Shown: in pieces, positions 18,197 through 26,228 of the stretch
How the letters are laid out: each line of letters begins with the position of its first letter
Numbering within the stretch: the stretch's first letter is position 1
From: JBCFBK01 sp038562555
Lineage (GTDB): Bacteria; Bacteroidota; Bacteroidia; Bacteroidales; Prolixibacteraceae
Direction: 5' to 3'
Length of the DNA: 64,000 bases
Assembly: GCA_038562555.1 (NCBI GenBank)
Contig: JBCFBK010000023.1
Location: 12,914-76,913 of the forward strand
Translations under genes and position numbers: made by a program
The notes under the pieces: generated by a model
The model's database searches: none
Told to the model about the DNA's origin: nothing
Seen by the model: the letters and a program-made list of their open reading frames with translations, nothing else

Positions 18197-19474
18197 ATGA
18201 AAAAAATAGAGCGAAGAACATTTTTGAAGAGCGCAGCAGCCGCTTCGGCGTTTACGATTTTATCTCCGCGAATTGCATTTGGCACACAAAACAATTCAGC
18301 GATCCGGATTGGTATGATCGGATGTGGGAACAGGGGTACCGGTGTACTTACCGCCATGTCAAAAAACACCAATAGCCATATTATTGCTTTGGCCGATATT
18401 TTTGACGACAAACTGGCAACCGCCCGTAAAAATCTGGGGAAATGCAATACCGATAAAGGATTTGCAGACATTCAGAAAGAAAATATGTACCAGGGGTCAA
18501 AGGCCTATCTCCGGTTGCTTGAAAACAAAAATGTTGATGCGGTGCTGATTTCGACTCCGGCCTATGCCCATCCCGGAATTCTTGAAGCAGCCGTTACGGC
18601 CGGTAAACATGTCTATTGCGAAAAGCCTGCGGCGATTGATGTGCACGGTTGCAGACAGGTTCTGAAAATAAGCGAAACGGTAAACCGCAAACTGAGTGTT
18701 GTGCTCGGATTCCAAATCCGCTATGCAACGCCTTATGTGGAAATGGTCAGGCGTATTCAACGCGGTGACATCGGCGAAATGGTTTGCGTCCAGTTGTACT
18801 ATTTTTCATCGGGCACTCCCATTCTGCCATACAAAGGTATGTCGAACGATGAAGCCCGTATCAGGAACCATTTTGTTTTCAACGAATTGTCGGGCGGAAT
18901 TTACCTGGATCAGGCCATTCACATGATTGATGTTTGCAACTGGGCTTTGCAAAGTAAACCGTTGCAGGCTTTCGGTTCAGGAGGAAGAAAAGGGCATTTG
19001 GATTTTGGAAATGCCTGGACCAACTATCAGGTTATTTACAAATATCCGAATGAGGTGAATGTGGGTGTTCAGTCTTCAAAAATCGGTCCGGCCTTTGGCG
19101 ATGTTTGCGCCCGCTTTGTAGGAACAGAAGGAATAGCCGAAGCCCATTATTCCGGCGGTGTCTTTATCAAAGGTAAAAATGAGTGGGATTCCGGAATTGT
19201 GAAATCAGGCGCTGATCTCAGTCCACAGCAAATTGCTTTAGGCACGTCACTCTCGTCACTTGACGATGCTGACAAAAATAAAGGCATATCGTTTATCAAC
19301 AGCATTGAAACAGGTAACTATCTGAATCAGCTTGTTTCAGGTTGTGAAACTACGCTGAGCGCTGTACTGGGACGGGAAGCCGCGTTGCAACAGAAAATTG
19401 TGACCTGGGATGAATTGCTTTCCACATCCGGAAAAACTGATCCGAAATTGGATTTAAGTCAATTTGACAAGTGA
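18197..19474 (+). CDS. Tat-signal Gfo/Idh/MocA-family oxidoreductase (1 of 3)
   Basis: The 425-residue protein has a twin-arginine signal (IERRTFLKSAAAASAFTIL), then a Rossmann domain with IGMIGCGNRGTGVL as the nucleotide-binding loop. The family CEKPAAIDVHGC segment (EKP motif) supplies the catalytic-site lysine. A C-terminal alpha/beta domain has GGIYLDQAIHMIDVCNWAL, where the family's catalytic His usually lies. Such enzymes oxidise or reduce a sugar or cyclitol carbon with tightly held NAD(P), as in the periplasmic glucose-fructose oxidoreductase of Zymomonas. Its stop overlaps a GTG that opens a micro-ORF at 19471. It follows the ceramidase-like gene by 31 bp. Confidence 0.93.
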   Translation: MKKIERRTFLKSAAAASAFTILSPRIAFGTQNNSAIRIGMIGCGNRGTGVLTAMSKNTNSHIIALADIFDDKLATARKNLGKCNTDKGFADIQKENMYQGSKAYLRLLENKNVDAVLISTPAYAHPGILEAAVTAGKHVYCEKPAAIDVHGCRQVLKISETVNRKLSVVLGFQIRYATPYVEMVRRIQRGDIGEMVCVQLYYFSSGTPILPYKGMSNDEARIRNHFVFNELSGGIYLDQAIHMIDVCNWALQSKPLQAFGSGGRKGHLDFGNAWTNYQVIYKYPNEVNVGVQSSKIGPAFGDVCARFVGTEGIAEAHYSGGVFIKGKNEWDSGIVKSGADLSPQQIALGTSLSSLDDADKNKGISFINSIETGNYLNQLVSGCETTLSAVLGREAALQQKIVTWDELLSTSGKTDPKLDLSQFDK

Positions 19475-19578
19475 AATTATCGCAGAGAAAACTCATGGCC
19501 GGGGTAATATTCCTCTTTTGGTTCAGTGATTTATATCCTGCATCAGCAATGGGTGTACAAACTAAAGGTAGTATATGA
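19471..19578 (+). CDS. Possible 35-residue signal-peptide-like micro-ORF
   Basis: A GTG overlapping the TGA of the oxidoreductase opens a 35-codon frame (MKLSQRKLMAGVIFLFWFSD, then LYPASAMGVQTKGSI). It closes with a TGA that overlaps the ATG of the next gene (ATGA at 19575). The product is a basic N-terminus, a hydrophobic core and an Ala-Ser-Ala-Met cleavage-like end, but nothing after it. It may be a remnant signal peptide, a coupling ORF that fills the gap, or a small membrane protein. A shorter start at 19495 is possible. Confidence 0.35.
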   Translation: MKLSQRKLMAGVIFLFWFSDLYPASAMGVQTKGSI

Positions 19579-20678
19579 AACAATTTCTTTCATTGATCAT
19601 TTTCATCCTCCTTTCGGGTATGCTTTCCCCCGGATTTACAGATGGCGCGAAGGAATTCCCCGGTATTTCTGAAAGCGGGGAACGGATAAGACCTGTAAAA
19701 TCGTTGGCTGACTGGCAAAAAGAACGTTCCCGGATATTAGAGGCCATGCAGGAAGCGATGGGAAAACTGCCTGAAAGCCCCGAGACGGATAATTTTAATC
19801 TTATTGTAACCGATAGTGTGCGGCGCGATAACCATACCCGGCTGACGATTCGTTTCACCGTTGCTGAAAAAGAGCAGGTTTACGCATACCTTTACCTGCC
19901 CTTTGGGGCAGATAAAGGGAGAAGGTTTCCGGCTGTTGTTGCTTTGCACGGAACAGGACCTGAAGGGAAAAGGTACATAGACGGTGAGATACCCGGCAAA
20001 GACTACGCTTATGCAAAAGAACTGGCTCAAAGGGGATATGTTGTTATTGCCCCCGATTATCCCAGCATGGGCGAAGCAGCAGATCACGATTTTGAAACCG
20101 ACCGTTACGAGTCGGGCACGATGAAAGGGATTTTTAACCATATCCGGTGTGTTGATTTGTTGCAATCGCTGGCTTGCGTCGACCGGGAACGTATCGGGGT
20201 TATCGGCCATTCGCTGGGAGGACATAACGCCATTTTTGCAGGGGCATTCGATACAAGGTTTAAAGTGATTGTATCCAGTTGCGGATGGACATTAATGGAT
20301 TACTACGATATTGGCGAAGCTGCTGTTAAAAAGTATGGCAACCGCCTCGGCCCCTGGGCCCAGGACCGGTATATGCCCTTACTTCGCACAAAGTTCGGGT
20401 TTGATCCTGAAAAAATACCTTTTGATTTCGATGAAATTATCGCGGCGATAGCGCCGAGGGCCTTTTTCTCCAACTCCCCGTTGGGCGACTCGAATTTCGA
20501 TGTCAACGGAGTGGTTAAAGGTGCTGCCAATGTGCTGAAAGTATACCGTCTTTTCAATGCTGAAAACAACTTTAAGGTTATATACCCCGATGCAAAACAT
20601 TACTTTTCTCCGGAAGCCCGTGAAGAAGCATATCGGTTCATGGATCGGACACTAAAAAATAAAACGAATAACGATTAA
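19575..20678 (+). CDS. Secreted alpha/beta hydrolase, acetyl-xylan-esterase/dienelactone-hydrolase type
   Basis: This 367-residue protein has a Sec signal peptide (MKQFLSLIIFILLSGMLSPGF). The alpha/beta fold shows in RFPAVVALHGTGPEG (oxyanion region) and GVIGHSLGGHNAIFAG, with the nucleophile Ser in GHSLGG at about residue 215. A C-terminal YPDAKHYFSPEARE segment supplies the likely catalytic His. Such enzymes remove acetyl or other ester groups from glycans, or act as small peptidases. A related, somewhat longer hydrolase is at 30639. It lies between the Gfo/Idh gene and the second aminotransferase in the same transcription unit, which supports a role in trimming the substrate. Confidence 0.88.
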   Translation: MKQFLSLIIFILLSGMLSPGFTDGAKEFPGISESGERIRPVKSLADWQKERSRILEAMQEAMGKLPESPETDNFNLIVTDSVRRDNHTRLTIRFTVAEKEQVYAYLYLPFGADKGRRFPAVVALHGTGPEGKRYIDGEIPGKDYAYAKELAQRGYVVIAPDYPSMGEAADHDFETDRYESGTMKGIFNHIRCVDLLQSLACVDRERIGVIGHSLGGHNAIFAGAFDTRFKVIVSSCGWTLMDYYDIGEAAVKKYGNRLGPWAQDRYMPLLRTKFGFDPEKIPFDFDEIIAAIAPRAFFSNSPLGDSNFDVNGVVKGAANVLKVYRLFNAENNFKVIYPDAKHYFSPEAREEAYRFMDRTLKNKTNND

Positions 20679-20687
20679 AGTAAAACT

Positions 20688-22082
20688 ATGAAAATTTCAA
20701 AGCAAGATTATTCAAGACGCGAATTCATCAAAAAGAATTCACTCATAGGAGCAGGAACCGTATTGGGGCTGAGTACTGTACAGGGAGTTTTCGCACAAAC
20801 ACTCAATAGTTCCGAATCATTAACTCCGGCGATACTCGGGGGCAAGGCTGTCCGGGAAAAAGGATGGACAAAATGGCCTTACTGGGATCCGTCTGCCATG
20901 GATCAGGAAATTTTGAAAGTGGTTCGCAGCGGAGTTTGGTCACGTGCTGATGTGACGACTGAATTTGAAAAGCAATGGGCCGAAATGCTGGGAGTAAAGC
21001 GGTGTCTGTCTGTGGTAAATGGCACCAATGCCTTGATCGCCGCTTTGGTTCAGTTAGGAATCGGCGGCGGAGACGAAGTCCTGGTTCCCCCCTATACCTT
21101 CATTGCCACAGTTGCTGCGGTGCTAAATACGGGCGCCATGCCCGTTTTTGTAGACGTTGATCCGGAAACTTTCCAGATAGACCCTGCAAAAATTGAAGCT
21201 AAAATCACATCCCGCACCAGGGCAATTCTTCCGGTCCATATACTGGGACTCCCCGCCGATATGCCCCGGATCATGGAGATTGCCAAAAAACACAAGCTGC
21301 TTGTACTGGAAGATGCCTGTCAGGCGCACCTGGCTGAAATAAACCATCAGAAAGTTGGAACCATTGGCGATGCCGGTTGCTTCAGTTTTCAGAATTCAAA
21401 AAACCTGCCGATCGGCGAGGGTGGCGCTATTGTCAGTAATAACGATGAATTTATCGATCGCTGTTTCTCTTATAATAATTACGGGAATCCGTATGGTTCG
21501 GTAGTGGGTGAGGTTGGAGCCGGGACCTTAATGCTGGGCACAAAGATCCGGACTACCGAATACCAGTCGGCAATAGGATTATTGCAACTGAAACACCTGA
21601 AAAAACAGACTGAGACAAGAAGTGAAAATGCCGCTTATCTGAAATCGAAGATACAGGCTATTCAGGGAATTATTCCCTACAAATTGTACGATCATGTAAC
21701 GAAAGCTGCATTTCATTTGTTTCCCTTCAGGTTTGACCAGGATGAATTTGAAGGAATGTCGCGGGAGGTATTTCTCAAGGCGCTTCGTGCCGAAGGCGTT
21801 CCGTGTTCAGGCGGATATGCGACCCTGAACAACATGCCTTATCTGGACCATGCTTTCCAAACAAAAAACTTTCAAAAAATGTATCCGAAGAAAATGCTGA
21901 ACTTCGACAGGTACCTGGCAAACAATCAGTGCCCAAATAACGATTTACTATGCAACCGGCAGGCGGTCTGGCTTACCCAAAACCTATTGCTTGGCCCGAA
22001 AACCGACATGGACGACATTGCAAATGCAATAGAAAAAGTAAGAAAAAATGCGGATCCGATAAAAAAGAAAATCCAGGCGTGA
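20688..22082 (+). CDS. Tat-signal DegT/DnrJ/EryC1/StrS-family PLP aminotransferase (copy 2)
   Basis: The 464-residue paralogue of the enzyme at 15393 has a twin-arginine signal (YSRREFIKKNSLIGAGTVLG) and the same family marks. These are GVKRCLSVVNGTNALIAALVQLG, LEDACQAHLAEINHQKVG and GCFSFQNSKNLPIGEGG, with the Schiff-base lysine at residue 238. The two copies are clearly related but not near-identical, so they may act on different positions or substrates. The C-terminal region YATLNNMPYLDHAF, then CPNNDLLCNRQAVWL, parallels copy 1. It starts 10 bp after the hydrolase gene and is followed after 52 bp by the second ceramidase-like gene, so the DegT-then-ceramidase order is repeated. Confidence 0.92.
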   Translation: MKISKQDYSRREFIKKNSLIGAGTVLGLSTVQGVFAQTLNSSESLTPAILGGKAVREKGWTKWPYWDPSAMDQEILKVVRSGVWSRADVTTEFEKQWAEMLGVKRCLSVVNGTNALIAALVQLGIGGGDEVLVPPYTFIATVAAVLNTGAMPVFVDVDPETFQIDPAKIEAKITSRTRAILPVHILGLPADMPRIMEIAKKHKLLVLEDACQAHLAEINHQKVGTIGDAGCFSFQNSKNLPIGEGGAIVSNNDEFIDRCFSYNNYGNPYGSVVGEVGAGTLMLGTKIRTTEYQSAIGLLQLKHLKKQTETRSENAAYLKSKIQAIQGIIPYKLYDHVTKAAFHLFPFRFDQDEFEGMSREVFLKALRAEGVPCSGGYATLNNMPYLDHAFQTKNFQKMYPKKMLNFDRYLANNQCPNNDLLCNRQAVWLTQNLLLGPKTDMDDIANAIEKVRKNADPIKKKIQA

Positions 22083-22134
22083 TAGGAACCTGATTTTCAG
22101 GAATAGTTTGAAAATAAATTTAAAATTCTAACGG

Positions 22135-23517
22135 ATGAAACTTCGAATTTGCATCGTTTTTCTCCTGATAGCCGGGATGTATGGCTGGGCAGGCAACAGA
22201 CCCGGCCAGGCGGGGTGGAAAGCCGGCGTGGCCAAAATGGTCATTACGCCCAAAGAACCATTATGGATGGGAGGTTATGCAGTCAGGGACAAACCGGCTG
22301 ATGGAAAATTACACGACTTATGGGCGAAAGCGCTTTTCCTTGAAGATGCATCCGGGAATAAGGCTTTGCTCATTACGGCCGACCTGGTGGCTTTCCCGAA
22401 AGTGGTTTCAGATCGCATCCGTGATGGTTTGCAGGCCAAAATGGGTCTGTCCAGGGCACAAATTATCCTGAACAGTTCCCACACGCATTCGGGGCCTGTC
22501 TTGTCCGAAGCGCTGACTGATATCTACCCGATGGATGATTCTCAGAAGCAGCAGGTTGAACAATATACGGACTGGCTCGCCGGGCAAATTGTAGCCCTGG
22601 GGCAGAAAGCGCAGAAAGATGCAGAGGGTGTTACGATCTATTCCCAAAATGGAGTTGTCCGTTTTCAGGTCAACCGACGTCATAATACGGAAAAGAATGT
22701 GACGGCACAAACCGCCTTGAGCGGGCCCAATGATTTTGCTGTTCCTGTCTTAAAAATCACGGATAAAAAAGGAAAGATCAAAGCGCTGGCTTTTGGATAT
22801 GCATGTCACCCGACGGTATTGGGTCTTTATCAATGGTCGGGCGACTACGCTGGATTTGCCCAGATCGAACTTGAAAAGAAATACAGAGGGGCAACAGCGC
22901 TGTTTTTTCAGGGCGCAGGCGCCGATATGAACCCGATGCCGAGACATACGGTTGCCCTGGCTCAGCAATTCGGACAGGAACTGGCAGCGGCTGTAGTCCG
23001 GGTATTGAATGAAGAGATGAAAGCGTTGGACCCGGAACTGGCTACCGCTTATTCGGAAATTGACCTGGAACTGAACCCGGCGTTTTCAAAAGACGAACTG
23101 GAACGGTTAAAAAGCATGGAAAAAACCGAAAAAGGATATCTCGCATACAAAAGCAAGTGGGCCGAAAGGATGCTAACGGAACTTGACCGGCATGGAAAAC
23201 TGCCCGCGTCCTATCCCTATCCGGTCCAGGTATGGCGAATAGGCGACCAGTTGCTGACAGCGCTGGGAGGAGAAGTGCTGGTAAGTTATTCGATTCAGTT
23301 AAAACGTATCCTCGGCAGCGGGCTTTTCGTGTTGGGCTACTCGAACGACGTGATGACTTATATTCCTTCGGAGGATGAAATACGGAGAGGCGGTTACGAG
23401 GTGGAATCCGCTCCGATGGTTTATGGCATGCCTTCCACCTGGAAAACCGGGCTCGAAGAAAAAATTATCGGGGAAGTGCTGAAACAGGTGCAAATGATCA
23501 AGTCTTCTTCGGAATAA
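22135..23517 (+). CDS. Neutral/alkaline ceramidase-like amidase (copy 2)
   Basis: This 460-residue protein with a Sec signal (MKLRICIVFLLIAGMYGWAG) is closer to canonical neutral ceramidase than the copy at 16762. It has AGVAKMVITPKEPLWMGGY at the N-terminus, ILNSSHTHSGPVLSEAL with the first zinc His pair, FGYACHPTVLG with the next His, and FFQGAGADMNPMPRH. It lacks the C-terminal Ig-like domain of full-length ceramidases. Related stand-alone domains are common in exported proteins of Bacteroidota and Planctomycetota. Known family members hydrolyse an amide bond with zinc. I infer de-N-acylation of an amino sugar or cyclitol because of the aminotransferase neighbours. Confidence 0.9.
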   Translation: MKLRICIVFLLIAGMYGWAGNRPGQAGWKAGVAKMVITPKEPLWMGGYAVRDKPADGKLHDLWAKALFLEDASGNKALLITADLVAFPKVVSDRIRDGLQAKMGLSRAQIILNSSHTHSGPVLSEALTDIYPMDDSQKQQVEQYTDWLAGQIVALGQKAQKDAEGVTIYSQNGVVRFQVNRRHNTEKNVTAQTALSGPNDFAVPVLKITDKKGKIKALAFGYACHPTVLGLYQWSGDYAGFAQIELEKKYRGATALFFQGAGADMNPMPRHTVALAQQFGQELAAAVVRVLNEEMKALDPELATAYSEIDLELNPAFSKDELERLKSMEKTEKGYLAYKSKWAERMLTELDRHGKLPASYPYPVQVWRIGDQLLTALGGEVLVSYSIQLKRILGSGLFVLGYSNDVMTYIPSEDEIRRGGYEVESAPMVYGMPSTWKTGLEEKIIGEVLKQVQMIKSSSE

Positions 23518-23599
23518 CAACCCAAACGTGTGCAGCGGATGCTGCTATACCATTAAAACAAAAAACGAATTATTCAACTAAATCAGGAAAGGTATATTT

Positions 23600-24976
23600 A
23601 TGAAACGTCCATTTTTATTTATTATGCTGATTTCATTAGTCGTATTGACAGCCGGTTGTTCCGGTTCAGGGGAAAAAGAGAAAACAGGGTCGGAAGCAAA
23701 AACACGCGGGCAACTGATTGCTAAACCGTACTATTCCGGTTTTGAAATCGCCCACGATACCTACAATGCAATTTCTGCAGCCAGTGACGGAAACATTTAC
23801 TACGTACTTTCGTCGCAGCCCCATGACGTGGCCGGGCAAATGTACAGGTATGATCCGAAACTGGATCAGACCAGCTTTGTGGCCGACCTGAGCGAAATTT
23901 GCGGAGAAAAAGATAAAAAAGTAATCGCCCAGGGGAAAAGCCACGTTCGTTTTTACGAAAGCGACGGCAAATTATACTTTTCAACCCATATCGGTTATTA
24001 CGAAATGATTGACGGCATGGAATGCCTGCCGGTAAATGCCCCTGAAGGCTATTCGTTATATACCGGGGGCCATTTTTTGAGCTACGACCTGAAAACCGGA
24101 GCGTTTGAAGACCTGGCTATTGCGCCTCATGGCGAAGGGGTACTGACGATGACCATGGACACCACACGGAAACAACTATTTGCAATCACCTGGCCAAAGG
24201 GATATTTTGTACATTACGATCTTAATACGAAAAAACTGAGTAACCTGGGCCTTGTTTCGGCCAACGGAGAAGGTGGCAAAGTCGGAGAAGATTACCGGGT
24301 GTTGTGCCGTTCCATGGTCGTTGACCCGCGCGATGGTGTGGTCTATTATTCGACTTCTGAAGGAGAAATATTTTCCTACAACCCACAGATGGGTTCATTA
24401 CAAAAAATGGAAGAAGTTTCCCTGAAACTCGATTATTTCGGAAAATATGATCCGACCCGCCCCGGCAATATGGGCTACAACTGGCGTTCCGTTGTATGGT
24501 ATCCGGAGGAAAATGCGATTTATGGGGTACACGGAAATTCAGGCTACCTTTTCCGGTTCGATCCAAAAGAAAAGAAAATAGAAATTGTTGACCGCATCAC
24601 TTCCGAGCCATCGAAAAAAAGCGGGATGTTCGACCAGTTCAGTTACGGCTACCTGGGTTTCGATCTGGGAAATGACAAGGAGACCCTGCATTACCTGACC
24701 GGCGGCCCGATCTATGTTGACGGGAAAAGGGTGAAAGGGCTTGACGAAATAGCGATGGGCGCTGCCCGTGGGTTGGAAAACCTGCACCTGATCACCTACC
24801 ATATTCCCTCGGGAAAATATACCGATCACGGTCCGATTTTCTATGAAGATGGTTCCCGGCCTACCTATGTGAACTCAATTGCGATTGATAAAGAAGGCCA
24901 TGTATATACCCTTGCCCGTTTTGAACATGAAGGGAAGGTTGTTGAGGATTTGGTGAAAATACCTTTTCATCAATAA
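23600..24976 (+). CDS. Propeller-like lipoprotein of unknown function
   Basis: This 458-residue protein has a lipoprotein signal (MKRPFLFIMLISLVVLTAGC, Cys 20) and a Glu/Lys-rich linker. The rest shows repeated beta units suggestive of a propeller: NIYYVLSS then MYRYDPKLDQ, GHFLSYDLKTGAFEDLA, QLFAITWPKGYFVHYDLNTK, VVYYSTSEGEIFSYNPQMGS, NAIYGVHGNSGYLFRFDPKE and HVYTLARF. No catalytic motif is evident to me. Similar propeller lipoproteins in glycan loci are lyases, lactonase-like proteins or binding proteins. It starts 82 bp after the ceramidase-like gene on the same strand. Confidence 0.75.
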   Translation: MKRPFLFIMLISLVVLTAGCSGSGEKEKTGSEAKTRGQLIAKPYYSGFEIAHDTYNAISAASDGNIYYVLSSQPHDVAGQMYRYDPKLDQTSFVADLSEICGEKDKKVIAQGKSHVRFYESDGKLYFSTHIGYYEMIDGMECLPVNAPEGYSLYTGGHFLSYDLKTGAFEDLAIAPHGEGVLTMTMDTTRKQLFAITWPKGYFVHYDLNTKKLSNLGLVSANGEGGKVGEDYRVLCRSMVVDPRDGVVYYSTSEGEIFSYNPQMGSLQKMEEVSLKLDYFGKYDPTRPGNMGYNWRSVVWYPEENAIYGVHGNSGYLFRFDPKEKKIEIVDRITSEPSKKSGMFDQFSYGYLGFDLGNDKETLHYLTGGPIYVDGKRVKGLDEIAMGAARGLENLHLITYHIPSGKYTDHGPIFYEDGSRPTYVNSIAIDKEGHVYTLARFEHEGKVVEDLVKIPFHQ

Positions 24977-24989
24977 ATCCAAAAATCAC

Positions 24990-26165
24990 ATGAGATTTTT
25001 TTTAAAAATTATTTTGGCATTAGGAATACAGATGTCGGGCGTCGCGTTATTGAATGGGGCCGACTGCCCGAAGCGTGTAATTCTTTTTGTGATTGACGGC
25101 CTGCATTGGGAAGCCCCTCAAAAGCTAAACATGCCGGCTTTCAATTCCTTGATCCGGGAAGGGACATATGTACGAAAGTCATATATGATTATCCCACATC
25201 ATCCCACGATCGGAGATTACAGCAAATTCAACAGCTGTTCTTTTCCCAACCCGATGCTTCATACAGGGTCTATTTTTATAAAAGCTGACAACAGGATGAT
25301 TCAGGAAGTACTATCTCCCGGACATCAAACAGCGTTTGTGGTCAATGCAACAGATTATCGCACGATAAGCGGGGGGTTTACTGCAAGCATAATGGACCCA
25401 ACCCTTAGCGATGATCAGGTGGTGGAACAGTCCATTGAACTGCTAAAAAAACAGGATCCGGTTTTTACCCGGATACACCTTCAGACTTCCGGGGTGCAGG
25501 GACGTGTTGGCGTGTACGGAAGTACTTCGGATAAACCTTATTACCAAAATATTTTTGGTAGTGGTTCACCCTATGTCAATTCGGTTGAACATGCCGACAA
25601 ATTGCTGGGCGAGTTAATCGATTTTTTGAAGGAATCCGGGAGATGGGAACATACGGTATTAATTGTAACTTCCGACCATGGGCAGAGTAAAATCGGCTGG
25701 CATCCGTTATTTGACGAAGACAGCTGGATAACTCCTTTTGTCGTTGCCGGATCCGGAATTGCCAAAGGACGGGAGTTGCCCTATCTCGAACACACAGATA
25801 TCGCTCCGACCATCGCCTGGATTTTAGAGGTAAGCCCTCCCAATAATGATGGTGGTTGCGGAAAACCGGTAAAAGAACTCATGCAGCAGTACGATGCCTC
25901 AGGTTATCATCCTGCCATGGCTGTAAAAACGATAAATCAACAAATTAAAGAATTCAACATACTGAAAGCCAAAATGATACTTGAGGCCGAAAGTAAGAGA
26001 TCTCTTTCCAATGTCATTGCTTCACTGGAGAACGAGCTTCTAACCCCGGAGCCATTCTATCATCAGGACCGCATTATGGATTGGCCCAAAGCAGGCTCAG
26101 TTGAGCATTTGATTGATGTTAATAACAAGATATTAATGCAAATGCGGGCCGTACTTTCAGAATAA
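24990..26165 (+). CDS. Secreted alkaline-phosphatase-superfamily hydrolase (phosphodiesterase/sulfatase fold)
   Basis: The 391-residue protein has a short signal peptide. VILFVIDGLHWEAP supplies the first metal-binding Asp, HHPTIGDYSKFN the likely nucleophile Thr region, LIVTSDHGQSKIGWHP the DHG metal site, and YLEHTDIAPTIAWIL a further metal ligand (HTDIAPT). This is the metal layout of type I phosphodiesterase/nucleotide pyrophosphatases and sulfatases. It lacks the CxPxR sequence of formylglycine sulfatases, so a phospho- or other ester is more likely than sulfate. It follows the propeller lipoprotein by 13 bp and may remove a charged substituent from the glycan. Confidence 0.82.
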   Translation: MRFFLKIILALGIQMSGVALLNGADCPKRVILFVIDGLHWEAPQKLNMPAFNSLIREGTYVRKSYMIIPHHPTIGDYSKFNSCSFPNPMLHTGSIFIKADNRMIQEVLSPGHQTAFVVNATDYRTISGGFTASIMDPTLSDDQVVEQSIELLKKQDPVFTRIHLQTSGVQGRVGVYGSTSDKPYYQNIFGSGSPYVNSVEHADKLLGELIDFLKESGRWEHTVLIVTSDHGQSKIGWHPLFDEDSWITPFVVAGSGIAKGRELPYLEHTDIAPTIAWILEVSPPNNDGGCGKPVKELMQQYDASGYHPAMAVKTINQQIKEFNILKAKMILEAESKRSLSNVIASLENELLTPEPFYHQDRIMDWPKAGSVEHLIDVNNKILMQMRAVLSE

Positions 26166-26228
26166 TGGAGGCTTCTGAAGGGACTAAATCCACAATATAT
26201 GCTGTAACCACTATCTAAACCAACCACA

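Noticed and set aside
24990..26165. Sulfatase assignment
   Set aside because: The metal sites fit, but there is no C/S-x-P-x-R formylglycine motif, so I call only the alkaline-phosphatase superfamily.
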